A DNA stretch of 64,000 bases from Photobacterium atrarenae (GCF_024380015.1 NZ_CP101509.1:1364001-1428000), one strand, 5' to 3'; positions 1 through 8,771 are shown, numbered from the stretch's first letter. Translations and numbers: made by a program. Notes: generated from the letters alone by a model not told the origin.

Positions 1-429
1 GCCGGCTTTACGGCGGCGGTTGAGTATCTTGCCCAGTGGGGGGAGGCGGGGACCGGTTTGCGTCAGCGCCTGCAACAGAGCTACGCGCAATATCAGCAGC
101 ACGAAGCCGAGCTGAGCCGTCACTTCCTGGCCTGCGTCGCACAGTACCAAAACATTCGCCTGTACGGGATCACTGAGACGGAGCGCCTGCATGAGCGGAC
201 GCCGACGTTTGCCATCCGTATTGACGGGGTGACGCCGGGTGATGTGGCGGTGCATCTCGGCAAACAGAATATGTGCGTCTGGAATGGTCATTTCTATGCA
301 CAAGGGCTGTGTGAGCAGCTGGGTGTGATGGACGATGGCGGCGTGATCCGAATTGGCCTGATGCACTACAACACCACTGCAGAAATCGACCAGTTGTTTG
401 CCGCGATGGCACCGTTTTTACAACGCTAG
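1..429 (+). CDS. Cysteine desulfurase-like protein, VC1184-type (3' end only)
   Basis: The frame is open from base 1, so the gene starts outside the window. The visible 142 residues look like the C-terminal small domain of a fold-type I PLP aminotransferase of class V. The closing part, with VIRIGLMHYNT followed by an EIDQLF helix, is typical of the cysteine desulfurase-like VC1184 subfamily. The catalytic lysine and PLP site lie upstream and cannot be checked, so a true desulfurase activity is not shown. A rho-independent terminator follows about 160 bp downstream. Family assignment is good; substrate is unknown. Confidence 0.8.
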   Translation, partial: AGFTAAVEYLAQWGEAGTGLRQRLQQSYAQYQQHEAELSRHFLACVAQYQNIRLYGITETERLHERTPTFAIRIDGVTPGDVAVHLGKQNMCVWNGHFYAQGLCEQLGVMDDGGVIRIGLMHYNTTAEIDQLFAAMAPFLQR

Positions 430-587
430 ATTTTACAACGTTGGACACATTGGACTGAGTACGGTTGCCCACCCTGTCACAGGCTTGAATCCGTGTCAGT
501 TTGATGAGATTGGTTAGGTCCCTGTCGGGCACTTTGCCTGAAGTATCGATAACAAAAGTGTCAGAGCACTCAAAATGATAAACCCAG

Positions 588-617
588 AGCCCGGAAGCTT
601 GCTTCCGGGCTTTTTCT
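588..617 (+). terminator. Rho-independent terminator
   Basis: An 11-bp stem (AGCCCGGAAGC pairing with GCTTCCGGGCT across a TT loop) is followed by a T-rich run. It lies downstream of the desulfurase-like gene and ahead of the export operon. Confidence 0.85.
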
Positions 618-648
618 TGTACGGCAGGCTGCCGGTTCTGGAATGCGC

Positions 649-679
649 TTTATCGTGCTGATGACGCTGGCACGATAAA
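649..679. promoter_or_regulatory. 10-bp inverted repeat, possible operator
   Basis: TTTATCGTGC and GCACGATAAA form a perfect 10-bp inverted repeat with an 11-bp centre. There is no T-tract, so it is not a typical terminator. It ends 24 bp before the predicted -35 of the export operon, where an activator or repressor could bind. No regulator gene is adjacent. Confidence 0.4.
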
Positions 680-703
680 ATCGTGATGAATGTTCGGGTT
701 TGG

Positions 704-731
704 TTGAATTGTAGAGTAATTGCTCTAGAAT
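704..731 (+). promoter_or_regulatory. Predicted sigma70 promoter of the export operon
   Basis: TTGAAT (704-709) and TAGAAT (726-731) are separated by 16 bp. The spacer and the first base of the -10 carry a short palindrome, AGAG-TAATTG-CTCT. Transcription would start near 738, about 36 bp before the start codon at 774. The assignment is by eye only. Confidence 0.45.
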
Positions 732-773
732 TGACGGCCAGATAAATACCTTTTCGGCCTGTTGGAAATAAGA

Positions 774-2282
774 ATGAAAAGAAATCCGATTGTGGTGCTC
801 GGTTGTTATGCGGTGTTGCTGACACTGCCGACGTTGAGTACAGCGGCACCAGCCCCATCATTCGTGCCAGCCGGCGCGTCAGTCATGACTTCTACGTCTG
901 TGGCCCCGGAACCACCAGTGACAGCACCTGTTGCACAACACCCGATCAGTTTCAGCGATGCCTGGCAAGCGGTCGTGAGCCAGAATGATGCCCTGGCCGC
1001 TGAACGAGCCAATGTTGATCGTGCCCGTTATCTGCAGGAAGCAGCCCGGGATATGTACCTGCCGCAAGTGACGGCGAGTGCTAATTATACCCGGCTGGAT
1101 AAGGCGATAGAAATCAAGCCTTCGGATATTACCGAAAGCATGCCGGCTGGTGATGCGATTGCTGGGCTGGCGCAGTTGGCCGGGATCAATCCGGCACAGA
1201 TCGATCAGCTATTCACTTCACGCCTAACGGACCGCGATGTGTTCACCAGCTCCTTGCGGGCCATTTGGCCGATTTTTACCGGCGGACGTATCAGTGCGGC
1301 GCAGGATATCGCCAAAGGGCAGCGCGACGAAGCCGGTTATCTGCTGGCGATGAAGCAGCAGGGCAAGTTTGAAGATCTGGCTAAGCTCTATTTCGGCGTG
1401 GCGATGACCCAGCATGTGCTGCAAACCCGGATTGATGTGGAGCAGGGGCTACAAAAGCATTTTGAGCATGCCAAGAAGCTGGAGCAGCAAGGGCAGATTG
1501 CCAAGGTTGAGCGTCTGCAGGCCGAAGCGTCGTATGACAAGGCCAAAGTCGAGCGACAGAAAGCAGCGCGGGATATGGAAATTGCCCAGGTTGCGCTGAC
1601 CAAAATGCTCAAATCTACTGAGTCGGTGCTGCCTGCCACGCGACTGTTTACCAATGAATCGCTGCCGCCGATGACTGCTTTTATCGAGAAAACGCTGGCG
1701 GATTATCCGGGCTTGAAAATCCTGGATGCCAAAAGCCGTCAGGCCAAAGGGCTGATCGATGTCGAGAAAGGCAAGTACTACCCGGAAGTGTATCTCTACG
1801 GGAATTACAGTCTGCATGAAGATGACTCTTTGGCTGCCAAAACCGCACCGGACTGGGCGGTGGGTGTCGGGGTGAATATTCCGTTGCTGGATCGCTCCGG
1901 TCGTTCTGACAAGGTCAAAGCTGCCCACAGTGCGGTGACGCAAATTAATTATCTCAGAGCCCAGGCCGAGCAGGATCTGTCGGTGCTGGTGGAAAAAACT
2001 TATCGCGAAGCGATGCAGGCGCTGGAAGAATACCAGGGCCTGGCTTCAAGCCTGTCTCTGGCGAGTGAAAATCTGCGGATGCGGGAGAAAGCGTTCAGCC
2101 AGGGACTGTCGACGTCGCTTGATGTAGTCGATGCCGAACTGTACCTGGCCAGTGTCCGGACCCAGCGCTCGGCGGCGGCGTATCAGTATGTAATTTCCCT
2201 GTCACGGCTGCTGGCCGTTAGTGGCGAAATCAACCGCTTCAATCAATATCAACAATTTCAGGGTGTCGAGGTTCAATCATGA
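774..2282 (+). CDS. TolC-family outer membrane efflux protein
   Basis: This 502-residue protein has an N-terminal signal peptide (KR followed by a hydrophobic run, cleavage near AAPA). The rest is long alternating helical stretches with two TolC-type repeats, the typical size and layout of an outer-membrane factor that forms the exit duct of a tripartite exporter. ATG 774 is chosen over an in-frame TTG at 762 because a GGA ribosome site sits 7 nt upstream and the signal peptide then starts directly. The stop overlaps the HlyD start in an ATGA, so the four genes to 5597 form one operon. The substrate is unknown. Confidence 0.92.
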   Translation: MKRNPIVVLGCYAVLLTLPTLSTAAPAPSFVPAGASVMTSTSVAPEPPVTAPVAQHPISFSDAWQAVVSQNDALAAERANVDRARYLQEAARDMYLPQVTASANYTRLDKAIEIKPSDITESMPAGDAIAGLAQLAGINPAQIDQLFTSRLTDRDVFTSSLRAIWPIFTGGRISAAQDIAKGQRDEAGYLLAMKQQGKFEDLAKLYFGVAMTQHVLQTRIDVEQGLQKHFEHAKKLEQQGQIAKVERLQAEASYDKAKVERQKAARDMEIAQVALTKMLKSTESVLPATRLFTNESLPPMTAFIEKTLADYPGLKILDAKSRQAKGLIDVEKGKYYPEVYLYGNYSLHEDDSLAAKTAPDWAVGVGVNIPLLDRSGRSDKVKAAHSAVTQINYLRAQAEQDLSVLVEKTYREAMQALEEYQGLASSLSLASENLRMREKAFSQGLSTSLDVVDAELYLASVRTQRSAAAYQYVISLSRLLAVSGEINRFNQYQQFQGVEVQS

Positions 2283-3253
2283 GTAAATCGAAGGCATTTG
2301 CCGTCATTATCCCGGCTGCGGCGTTGGTGGGCTGGCTCGGCTATACCTTCTGGCAGGCTTATCAACCCCAGCCGGAGCGGATGCAGGGACAGATTGAAGC
2401 CCAGCAATACAATATCTCTTCGAAAGTGGCTGGCCGGATCGAGGAAGTCATGGTGCGCAAAGGCGATCAGATCCAGCGTGGCGATCTGATTTTCACCCTG
2501 CTGAGCCCGGAGCTGGATGCCAAGCTGGAGCAGGCCAAAGCCGGTCAGCAAGCCGCCGGTGCGATGGCGGAACAGGCCGAGAAAGGGGCCCGGAGCCAGG
2601 AAATTGAAGCGGCGAAAGATACCTGGCGCAAGGCCAAAGCCGCCGCTGAGCTGCGGGGGAAAACCTACCAGCGGGTCGATAACCTCTATCAAGAAGGGGT
2701 GGTGGCCGAGCAAAAACGCGATGAAGCGTACGCCCAGTGGCAGGCGGCCCGCTATACCGAGCGTGCAGCCTATCAAATGTATGAAATGGCCAGAGAAGGG
2801 GCCCGGGTGGAAACCAAGCGGGCCGCGGCTGAGAAAGCCCGGATGGCAGCCGGTGCGGTTGCCGAGGTCGAAGCCTATGCGGCCGATACCCAGATTGAAA
2901 GCTGGCACAACGGCGAGGTGGCGGAGATTCTGCTGCATGCCGGCGAGCTGGCACCGCAGGGGTTCCCGGTGGTGAGTGTGGTGGACATGAACGATGCCTG
3001 GGCGGTGTTCCATGTTCGTGAAGACAAGCTGAAAGATTATCGCACCGGCGCGCAGTTTGAGGCCCGGATCCCGGCCCTGGGCGATCAGAAATATGCCTTT
3101 GCCGTCAGCCATGTCGCTGTGATGGGCGATTTTGCAACTTGGCGCACCACGGATCCGGCGCAGGGCTTTGATATGCGCACCTTTGAAGTTGAAGCGCGCC
3201 CGGTGAAACCGATCGATGGATTGCGAGTCGGCATGAGCGTGCTCGTTGAGTAA
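2279..3253 (+). CDS. HlyD-family membrane fusion protein
   Basis: This 324-residue periplasmic adaptor has a single N-terminal membrane anchor (residues 8-28). A biotinyl-lipoyl-like half-motif (ISSKVAGRIEEVMVRKGDQI) follows, then an Ala/Glu/Lys/Arg-rich coiled-coil hairpin of roughly 110 residues, and a beta-barrel part ending in RVGMSVLVE. This is the order expected for HlyD/EmrA/YbhG-type proteins that bridge an inner-membrane transporter to TolC. It overlaps the TolC-like gene by 4 bp and the permease start by 1 bp, so translation is probably coupled. Confidence 0.92.
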   Translation: MSKSKAFAVIIPAAALVGWLGYTFWQAYQPQPERMQGQIEAQQYNISSKVAGRIEEVMVRKGDQIQRGDLIFTLLSPELDAKLEQAKAGQQAAGAMAEQAEKGARSQEIEAAKDTWRKAKAAAELRGKTYQRVDNLYQEGVVAEQKRDEAYAQWQAARYTERAAYQMYEMAREGARVETKRAAAEKARMAAGAVAEVEAYAADTQIESWHNGEVAEILLHAGELAPQGFPVVSVVDMNDAWAVFHVREDKLKDYRTGAQFEARIPALGDQKYAFAVSHVAVMGDFATWRTTDPAQGFDMRTFEVEARPVKPIDGLRVGMSVLVE

Positions 3254-4419
3254 TGATGATGCACTTATCTCAAAGCTTACGTCGTGAATGGCAGGTGCTG
3301 GCCGCCGACGGTTGGCTCAAAGCGCTGCTGAGCTGGGTGCCGCCGCTGCTGTTTCTGTCGGTCTGGGCGGTCTTTTCCGCCGGGATCGCCCGGGATTTGC
3401 CAATCGGGGTGGTTGACTTGGATCAGAGCCGGCTGTCACGCCAGGCCGTGCGCTACTACGATGCCAGCCCGGCACTGGCGGTGGCCCGCGCTTTTCCATC
3501 GGTTGAGCAGGGCAGTGCAGCTTTGCGCAGCGGTGACATTTATGCACTGGTGGTGTTGGCGCCGCAGTTGGAAAAGCAGGCTTTGCTGGGACATACGCCG
3601 GAGATCACTACGTTTTATAACAGCCAGTTCATTCTGATCGCCAAGCTGGTGAAGTCTGCCATGATGCAGGCACAAGGCACATTAAACGCCCAGCTCGATA
3701 CACTGATGAATCTGGCGGAAGGGAATGCGGTGTTGAGCCAGGCACTCGGGAAAGCGGTGCCGATCCGCACCCAGATCACGCCGCTTTATAACAGCAACAA
3801 TCACTATGGCCAATTTCTGGTCGCGGGGGCTGTACCGGCGATGTGGCAGATCCTGATGGTGATCACCACGATCATGGTGCTGGCCGCGCATGATCGTCAG
3901 CAATCGTTGCAAACCTGGTTAAAACCAGCACCGTGCAGGCGCTTACTCGGAAAACTGCTGCCTTACACCATGATCCTGTGGATGCACGGCTTGCTGTTTT
4001 TGGTTGCGCTGTACGGTGTACTGGGCTGGCCGATGCACGGGAGCTGGCTGGTACTGGGGGGAGCGCAGCTGCTGACGGTGCTGGCCTGTCAGGGTGTTGG
4101 TGCCTTGCTGTATCTGGCGACCCTGGATACGACCCGGGCCATGAGCCTGGCGGCGGGATTTACTGCGCCGGCCTTTGCGTTTGTCGGGGTGACGTTTCCG
4201 GCCACCGATATGCCGCTGCTGGCGCAGGTTTGGCGCTCGGCGTTGCCGGTGACCCACTACCTGGATGTGCAGTTGCATCAGGTGAACCACGGTCAGCACT
4301 TGAGTGAAGCGACACCACAGTTGCTGGCGTTGGCTGCCTTCCTGCTGCTGCTTGGTCTGGCCGTGTTGAAGGCCAGGAAGCTGGCCGCAGGTTCAAATCG
4401 GCAGGAGGGGGTAGCATGA
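3253..4419 (+). CDS. ABC-2 type transporter permease (first of pair)
   Basis: This 388-residue inner-membrane protein has one N-terminal transmembrane helix, a large extracytoplasmic domain beginning near IGVVDLDQSRLSRQ, and about five C-terminal helices. That is the ABC-2 membrane 3 / YhhJ-YbhR arrangement. Its start codon overlaps the stop of the HlyD gene by one base, and its end overlaps the next permease by four. It carries no nucleotide-binding domain. It probably dimerises with the product of the next gene. Confidence 0.88.
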   Translation: MMMHLSQSLRREWQVLAADGWLKALLSWVPPLLFLSVWAVFSAGIARDLPIGVVDLDQSRLSRQAVRYYDASPALAVARAFPSVEQGSAALRSGDIYALVVLAPQLEKQALLGHTPEITTFYNSQFILIAKLVKSAMMQAQGTLNAQLDTLMNLAEGNAVLSQALGKAVPIRTQITPLYNSNNHYGQFLVAGAVPAMWQILMVITTIMVLAAHDRQQSLQTWLKPAPCRRLLGKLLPYTMILWMHGLLFLVALYGVLGWPMHGSWLVLGGAQLLTVLACQGVGALLYLATLDTTRAMSLAAGFTAPAFAFVGVTFPATDMPLLAQVWRSALPVTHYLDVQLHQVNHGQHLSEATPQLLALAAFLLLLGLAVLKARKLAAGSNRQEGVA

Positions 4420-5597
4420 GCTGGCGGGAATTGATTCAACAGGAGCTGAAAGCGATCTTCACCAACCCGTCGATCTTGTTTACGGTGTTTGGCGGGGTGC
4501 TGATTTACTCGTTTCTTTATCCCTTGCCTTATACCAATCAGCTGCCGCGGGAGCAGCAGGTGGCGGTGGTGAATCTGGATCAGAGCCAGCTCAGCCGCGA
4601 GCTGGAGCGAATGGTGGATGCGACGCCCCAGGTGGCGTTGACGCACCGTGCCGCCGGGATGGCCGAAGCTAAAGCCATGATGAATCGCGGACAGGTCCAG
4701 GGGTTATTGGTGATCCCCGAATCCTTTGCCCGGGATTTGCTGCTGGGCAAATCACCGACTTTGGCTTTTGCTGGTGATGCAGCATACTTTCTGGTTTATG
4801 GCACTGTGGTGGAAGGGTTGGCGCAAGCTGCCGACACACTCGGGGCACAGGCGAAAGTGGTGCGGATGGTGATGTCTGGTGAGAATATCGCGCTGGCAGC
4901 GCAGCAGCACACGCCGATCCACCTGAATCTACAACCGGTGTTTAATCCCGCAATGGGGTACATCGACTACATTGTCCCGGCAGTTTTTGTCCTGGTCCTG
5001 CACCAGACGTTGTTGATCGCGGTATCGCTGCTAGGCTGTGGCCAGCGGACGCTAGCGCCGGCGGCGGGTCAGCGAAACTACTGGCAACTGGCGCCGGCCT
5101 GGCAATTAGTACTGGTACGCGCTCTGATCTTCGTGGTGATCTATTTGCCGTTGGTGATGTATTACTTTGGCTTTAGTTTTACCTATTACCACATCAGCCG
5201 TCTGGCGACGGTCTCTGATCTGCTGGCGATGACGCTGCCGTTTTTGTTGGCGGTGATAGGCTTCGGGATGATCCTCGGTCATCTCTTACCTCGCCGTGAG
5301 CTGGCGATCGTTGTCGTGCTCTTGAGCTCGATCCCACTGATTTTTTCGCTTGGCTTTATCTGGCCGTCGTCGATGATTCCGGTGCCGATCCAGAGCCTGG
5401 TTCAGCTGATCCCGGCCACGCCGGCGGTGAATGCGTTTTTGCGCTTAAACCAGATGGGGGCCGAGTTCCATCAGGTTTTGCATCTGTGGTTACAGTTGTG
5501 GGGGCAAGCGATAGTCTATGGCGGTATCGCCTGGTTGCTGCAGCGCCGTAGCAGGCAACGGGGTATGCCGCCGCAGGTTCCAGCCGGATCGAGTTAA
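4416..5597 (+). CDS. ABC-2 type transporter permease (second of pair)
   Basis: This 393-residue protein has the same plan as the preceding permease: N-terminal helix, extracytoplasmic domain opening with VAVVNLDQSQLSRE, and a C-terminal membrane block. The matching LDQSxLSR motif shows the two are paralogues that likely form a heterodimer. It ends the operon and is followed by a strong terminator. No ATPase gene lies in the operon or nearby, so energy supply must come from a subunit encoded elsewhere or from another mechanism. Confidence 0.88.
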   Translation: MSWRELIQQELKAIFTNPSILFTVFGGVLIYSFLYPLPYTNQLPREQQVAVVNLDQSQLSRELERMVDATPQVALTHRAAGMAEAKAMMNRGQVQGLLVIPESFARDLLLGKSPTLAFAGDAAYFLVYGTVVEGLAQAADTLGAQAKVVRMVMSGENIALAAQQHTPIHLNLQPVFNPAMGYIDYIVPAVFVLVLHQTLLIAVSLLGCGQRTLAPAAGQRNYWQLAPAWQLVLVRALIFVVIYLPLVMYYFGFSFTYYHISRLATVSDLLAMTLPFLLAVIGFGMILGHLLPRRELAIVVVLLSSIPLIFSLGFIWPSSMIPVPIQSLVQLIPATPAVNAFLRLNQMGAEFHQVLHLWLQLWGQAIVYGGIAWLLQRRSRQRGMPPQVPAGSS

Positions 5598-5602
5598 GCT
5601 AA

Positions 5603-5634
5603 CCAAGAAGCGCCTGATTTCAGGCGCTTCTTGG
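5603..5634. terminator. Bidirectional terminator hairpin
   Basis: CCAAGAAGCGCCTGA pairs perfectly with TCAGGCGCTTCTTGG around a short TT loop. It lies between the convergent permease and creA genes and can serve both strands, though its T-runs are short. Confidence 0.75.
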
Positions 5635-5661
5635 TATCGGTTAGCCAGTGGCTGGCTTGTA

Positions 5662-6147
5662 TTACTGCTCGGCTTGTTCTTTGGCAGTTAGCGCCGTCCA
5701 GGCTTCAGAGCCATACAGCGGGACTGTTGAGAGCGAGTGTTTGTAGCTGCCCTGGGTTTCCTTGGTGGAGTAGGAGAGGTACATCAGGGTTTTGCTCTTT
5801 TCATCGTAGATACGGCGAATTTTCAGGGTCTTGAAGAGGAAACTTTTCGAAGCTCTGAAAATAACTTCACCGTTGATGGAGCGGTCAACATTGTCCATCA
5901 TCGGCATGGTGATCGGGCCGGTCTGGCGGCATGAAATTCCCATGTCGGACGGATCGGCAAAATCGAGGTCGGCCTTCACATGGCTGATATGGCAGGTGAC
6001 GCCGTCAACTTCCGGATCGTTGAAGGTCTGGATTTTGATATCTTTGGTGGTAAACAGACCGAGGCTGACATCGCCCACTTCATCGTCAGAGCAACCGGAA
6101 AGCAGCGCGGCCGCCAGTAAGCCAGTGATCAGTGGCAGTTTTTTCAT
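5662..6147 (-). CDS. creA: CreA family protein
   Basis: This 161-residue exported protein has a hydrophobic N-terminus ending in LLSGCSD. That is a lipobox, although E. coli CreA is usually described as periplasmic. The body matches the CreA family: VGDVSLGLFTTKDIKI near the mature start, then VTCHISHV, FADPSDMGISCRQTG and a conserved C-terminal FKTLKIRRIYD. Met 6147 is chosen over an upstream start because AGGGAGAAT lies just ahead of it and the signal sequence begins there. The molecular role of CreA is unknown. Confidence 0.88.
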   Translation of the reverse strand: MKKLPLITGLLAAALLSGCSDDEVGDVSLGLFTTKDIKIQTFNDPEVDGVTCHISHVKADLDFADPSDMGISCRQTGPITMPMMDNVDRSINGEVIFRASKSFLFKTLKIRRIYDEKSKTLMYLSYSTKETQGSYKHSLSTVPLYGSEAWTALTAKEQAEQ

Positions 6148-6254
6148 TGTAATTCTCCCTATCGGGCTTGGGCCGGATGAAGGGTCCATAATACCAAGCT
6201 GATTGATTTAACCAATGAATATTCGATGATTTTTTCGGATAAATACCGATGGCG

Positions 6255-7310
6255 TCAGTGTTTGTGACTTTCCGACTGAAGCTCCTGCCCGAGCTGCCAG
6301 AGTTTTTCTGCTTTTGTTCCAAGTAGCCAAAAACTGAGGGCAAGAATGGCGAAGAAAATGGTTTTATGCATCGACTCCCAAAAGTATTCGAAGAAACGGG
6401 TATAGAGATTGATGAGCAGGAAGGTGATGCCAAAGCTCCGGCATAGGGGGCTGTCAAACCGAATGCCGATGTAGAGCACGCCTAAGCAGATCAGCCCGGC
6501 GAGGATGGACCAGGGTAGCAGGGTGACTTGCGGGATATCCGCCCATACGGTGGCATCAGCGTAATTACCGAAGATCGACAGCAGCCATAGGGCGCTCAGC
6601 AGGTAGAGCAGGCCGACAAACAGGGTGGGCTCGCTCAGGTACTGATAACGAGCCTGTCGCTTGGCAAATTGGCTCACGATAAGCACAGCGATCCCGACGA
6701 AAATAAACCGCAGCGCCTGATTCATGCCGAGGAAATACCCCTCAGGGCTCGCCAGATCGTGGGTTTGAACTACTTCCCAGGCCCCGAAGCTGATCAGGGC
6801 GAACAGCCAGATCAGAATGGAGCTCAGGCGAATCCCGAGGATACCGTAGACCAGGGTGAGCAGCAATAAGAGCTGGGCATCATACCGATAGCCAATCCAG
6901 CTGGTTTCTCTCAGGAAGGCAGCGGTTACCGCGGTCATGAACACCCCGAAGAAGAAGGTCGCCTCATTGCTGATATTCTTTTCGGGGTATTGCGCCCGTC
7001 GCCGCGTGCCGAGAATATAGCAAGTCGCTGCGATGATTGCGCTGAGCAGTGCCAGGACACTGGCTGGGGTATCGATGATTTGTGCGAGCAGGGCAAGCAG
7101 GTAGTCATCAGCGAGCAGCACACCGACGGCAATGATCAGGCTGGAAATCGCAATCCAGAAGGAGTAAACGGCCAACAGGCGCCAGTCAAAGCCCACGATC
7201 TGGTAGCTTTGGCGCAGCTGCTGGGCCTGCTCGGGGGTGATCTGGGCGCTTTTTTCCCAGGCATCAATGGCAGAATGGAGAACCCTGGCTTTGCGTTTAC
7301 TCAGTTTCAT
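6255..7310 (-). CDS. DUF2157-like polytopic membrane protein
   Basis: This 351-residue protein has a short N-terminal cytoplasmic domain with the motif ITPEQAQQLRQSY, followed by about ten hydrophobic segments. That is the plan of DUF2157 membrane proteins of unknown function. ATG 7310 is preferred because a G-rich ribosome site (GGGGG, 7-8 nt upstream) precedes it. The start lies 16 bp after the stop of the META lipoprotein gene, so the two are probably co-transcribed. Confidence 0.72.
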   Translation of the reverse strand: MKLSKRKARVLHSAIDAWEKSAQITPEQAQQLRQSYQIVGFDWRLLAVYSFWIAISSLIIAVGVLLADDYLLALLAQIIDTPASVLALLSAIIAATCYILGTRRRAQYPEKNISNEATFFFGVFMTAVTAAFLRETSWIGYRYDAQLLLLLTLVYGILGIRLSSILIWLFALISFGAWEVVQTHDLASPEGYFLGMNQALRFIFVGIAVLIVSQFAKRQARYQYLSEPTLFVGLLYLLSALWLLSIFGNYADATVWADIPQVTLLPWSILAGLICLGVLYIGIRFDSPLCRSFGITFLLINLYTRFFEYFWESMHKTIFFAILALSFWLLGTKAEKLWQLGQELQSESHKH

Positions 7311-7326
7311 GCCGTGCCCCCGGAGG

Positions 7327-7782
7327 TTACTGTGGCGTATCGGGTACGGAGAGCTCACCCGGGGTAAAAGTCAGGATATGCTGCTCGGATGTCAGCGTCA
7401 GGATGTTATTTTCCAGCGCAATACTGTTCCACTTTTGCAGCGATTTGGTCATGGTCGATTCGATCGTCGCCAGTTCGTTCTGGATACAGGCCATTTTGGT
7501 GGTGCCCATTGCGGTGATCCGGAATTTACTTTTCTCGGTGAGCTCGACCTGGCCGAAGAAGCGATTACAGCCGCTGAAACCGGCTACTTTGAGGTTGGTA
7601 TCGATTTGCATGCCCGGCGGGTTTCGAGGCTCGGTGATCGCGATGTCTTTGCCGTCAATTTTGCTCAGCACCCAGCTGTCTTGCAGATCACTGACGGTAA
7701 AGCCGGCCGTGACCTCTTCTTCGCACCCGAACAAAGCCGCTGTACAGATGAGCCCTGTCCACAGCCAAGGTTTGATAGGCAT
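7327..7782 (-). CDS. META-domain lipoprotein, HslJ-like
   Basis: This 151-residue protein has a lipobox (TAALFGCE) and a single META domain: LQDSWVLSKIDGKDI, then GFSGCNRFFGQ and a TKMAC motif, the hallmarks of HslJ/META proteins. The family is linked to heat- and antibiotic-related envelope phenotypes in E. coli, but its biochemical role is unknown. It is the upstream gene of a likely two-gene unit with the DUF2157-like membrane protein. Confidence 0.85.
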   Translation of the reverse strand: MPIKPWLWTGLICTAALFGCEEEVTAGFTVSDLQDSWVLSKIDGKDIAITEPRNPPGMQIDTNLKVAGFSGCNRFFGQVELTEKSKFRITAMGTTKMACIQNELATIESTMTKSLQKWNSIALENNILTLTSEQHILTFTPGELSVPDTPQ

Positions 7783-7868
7783 TGGTTCTTCTCCCCGATA
7801 CAGCCTTATCTGCTAATCATAGCTTATCTGATTGACCGCCAGGTTGCGCTGATAAGACAGCGAGCAGC

Positions 7869-8210
7869 TTAAATATTGCCACGTCCGAAGTAGTTCACCT
7901 CTCCCGGGCGCTGGTGGAAGCTGTCGTCTTTATCTGCACTGGATTCATACGCCTGGAGTGCTTGCTGGGCCTGGCAGTAACTTTCGTTTTCCGCAAATGC
8001 TTCCCTAGTTGTGTCAATGGCCCGTTCGGCTAAACGGCGCATATTGGGATCGGCCTGATGGTTGCTGAAGATAGCTTGCTGGCGCGCCAGAAGCCGGCTG
8101 ACCGTTTCCATACACAGCTTTTCATTGTCCGGCAATACGTTTACCGGCACGGCTGATGCCAGCGGCGTCAGCAGGAGGATAATTGGAGCCAGACGAGAAA
8201 GTTTATGCAT
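7869..8210 (-). CDS. Hypothetical exported protein
   Basis: A 113-residue protein with a clear signal peptide (KLSR, hydrophobic run, cleavage near ASAVP). The mature part is mostly helical and polar, with two cysteines (ETVSRLL and SYCQAQQ regions) that could form a disulfide. I do not recognise a family. It stands alone between the META lipoprotein gene and the DUF1289/CWC gene, on the same strand. Confidence 0.7.
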   Translation of the reverse strand: MHKLSRLAPIILLLTPLASAVPVNVLPDNEKLCMETVSRLLARQQAIFSNHQADPNMRRLAERAIDTTREAFAENESYCQAQQALQAYESSADKDDSFHQRPGEVNYFGRGNI

Positions 8211-8342
8211 TTGGTTCAGTATGTGATGGGAGACCAGTCGATTATAGGGTTTGAAAAGAGAAACTCAAGCCAGACATAGAAATGCTGATACGACATCCTA
8301 TGCGACTGATATTCCGATTGATTAAGTTGAGCCGGTAATGAG

Positions 8343-8387
8343 TTCAGCCGGGCTGCGTTCAGCTGAGCTGGATTCAGCCGGGCTGTG
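8343..8387. repeat. Three tandem 15-bp repeats
   Basis: Three head-to-tail copies: TTCAGCCGGGCTGCG, TTCAGCTGAGCTGGA and TTCAGCCGGGCTGTG. Each contains a small dyad (AGCCGGGCT or AGCTGAGCT). The array ends 2 bp from the stop codon of the minus-strand DUF1289/CWC gene, so it lies at the start of its 3' untranslated region and may form alternative hairpins. Confidence 0.7.
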
Positions 8388-8389
8388 CT

Positions 8390-8707
8390 TTAATGGTCGC
8401 GCAGGGGAAGTTGCGACAGGCAGGCTCGGCACAGGCAAGTGGTGCTTTTGGTGTCGAGACCGGAGGTATCCCTGCGGCTGATCTCAAAGCACCAGCAGCT
8501 GGACTTGCCCGCACTGATATCACAAAAGGCCGGTTTACCGCATTGAGTGCAGGTGTGGGTTGACTGTGTGCCGCGGATCTCGTCAATGGTTTGGGCTTGC
8601 TTGTCGTTATCCATATGGCGCCACTCAGTGATTTCGACCATGGTACGAAAACAGCCGCTGCAGATGCCTTCGTTGTTTTTACATTTTGCGACACAAGGTG
8701 TTTTCAC
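8390..8707 (-). CDS. DUF1289 / cysteine-rich CWC protein
   Basis: This 105-residue protein joins two small metal-binding-like modules. The first is a DUF1289 part (CVAKC-x6-CSGCFRTMVEITEW-RHM, residues 5-33). The second is a cysteine-rich CWC part (CTQCGKPAFCDISAGKSSCWCF, then CLCRACL). The cysteine spacing suggests zinc or iron-sulfur binding, but no function is established. It follows ovoA on the same strand, about 65 bp downstream with a hairpin between. Confidence 0.82.
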   Translation of the reverse strand: MKTPCVAKCKNNEGICSGCFRTMVEITEWRHMDNDKQAQTIDEIRGTQSTHTCTQCGKPAFCDISAGKSSCWCFEISRRDTSGLDTKSTTCLCRACLSQLPLRDH

Positions 8708-8718
8708 GAAATGATGCT

Positions 8719-8744
8719 CTGTACTGCCGTTGGGGGCAGTACAG
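8719..8744. terminator. Hairpin between ovoA and the DUF1289/CWC gene
   Basis: CTGTACTGCC pairs with GGCAGTACAG across a 6-nt loop. No strong T-tract follows on the minus strand, so it may be a weak terminator or a processing hairpin between the two genes. Confidence 0.45.
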
Positions 8745-8771
8745 TAGCATTATGTGACAGCATAGCCAAGA

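Noticed and set aside
2273..3112. 279-codon open frame on the minus strand
   Set aside because: It is antisense to the HlyD-type gene, which has clear domain motifs; the minus frame has no ribosome site or recognisable domains.
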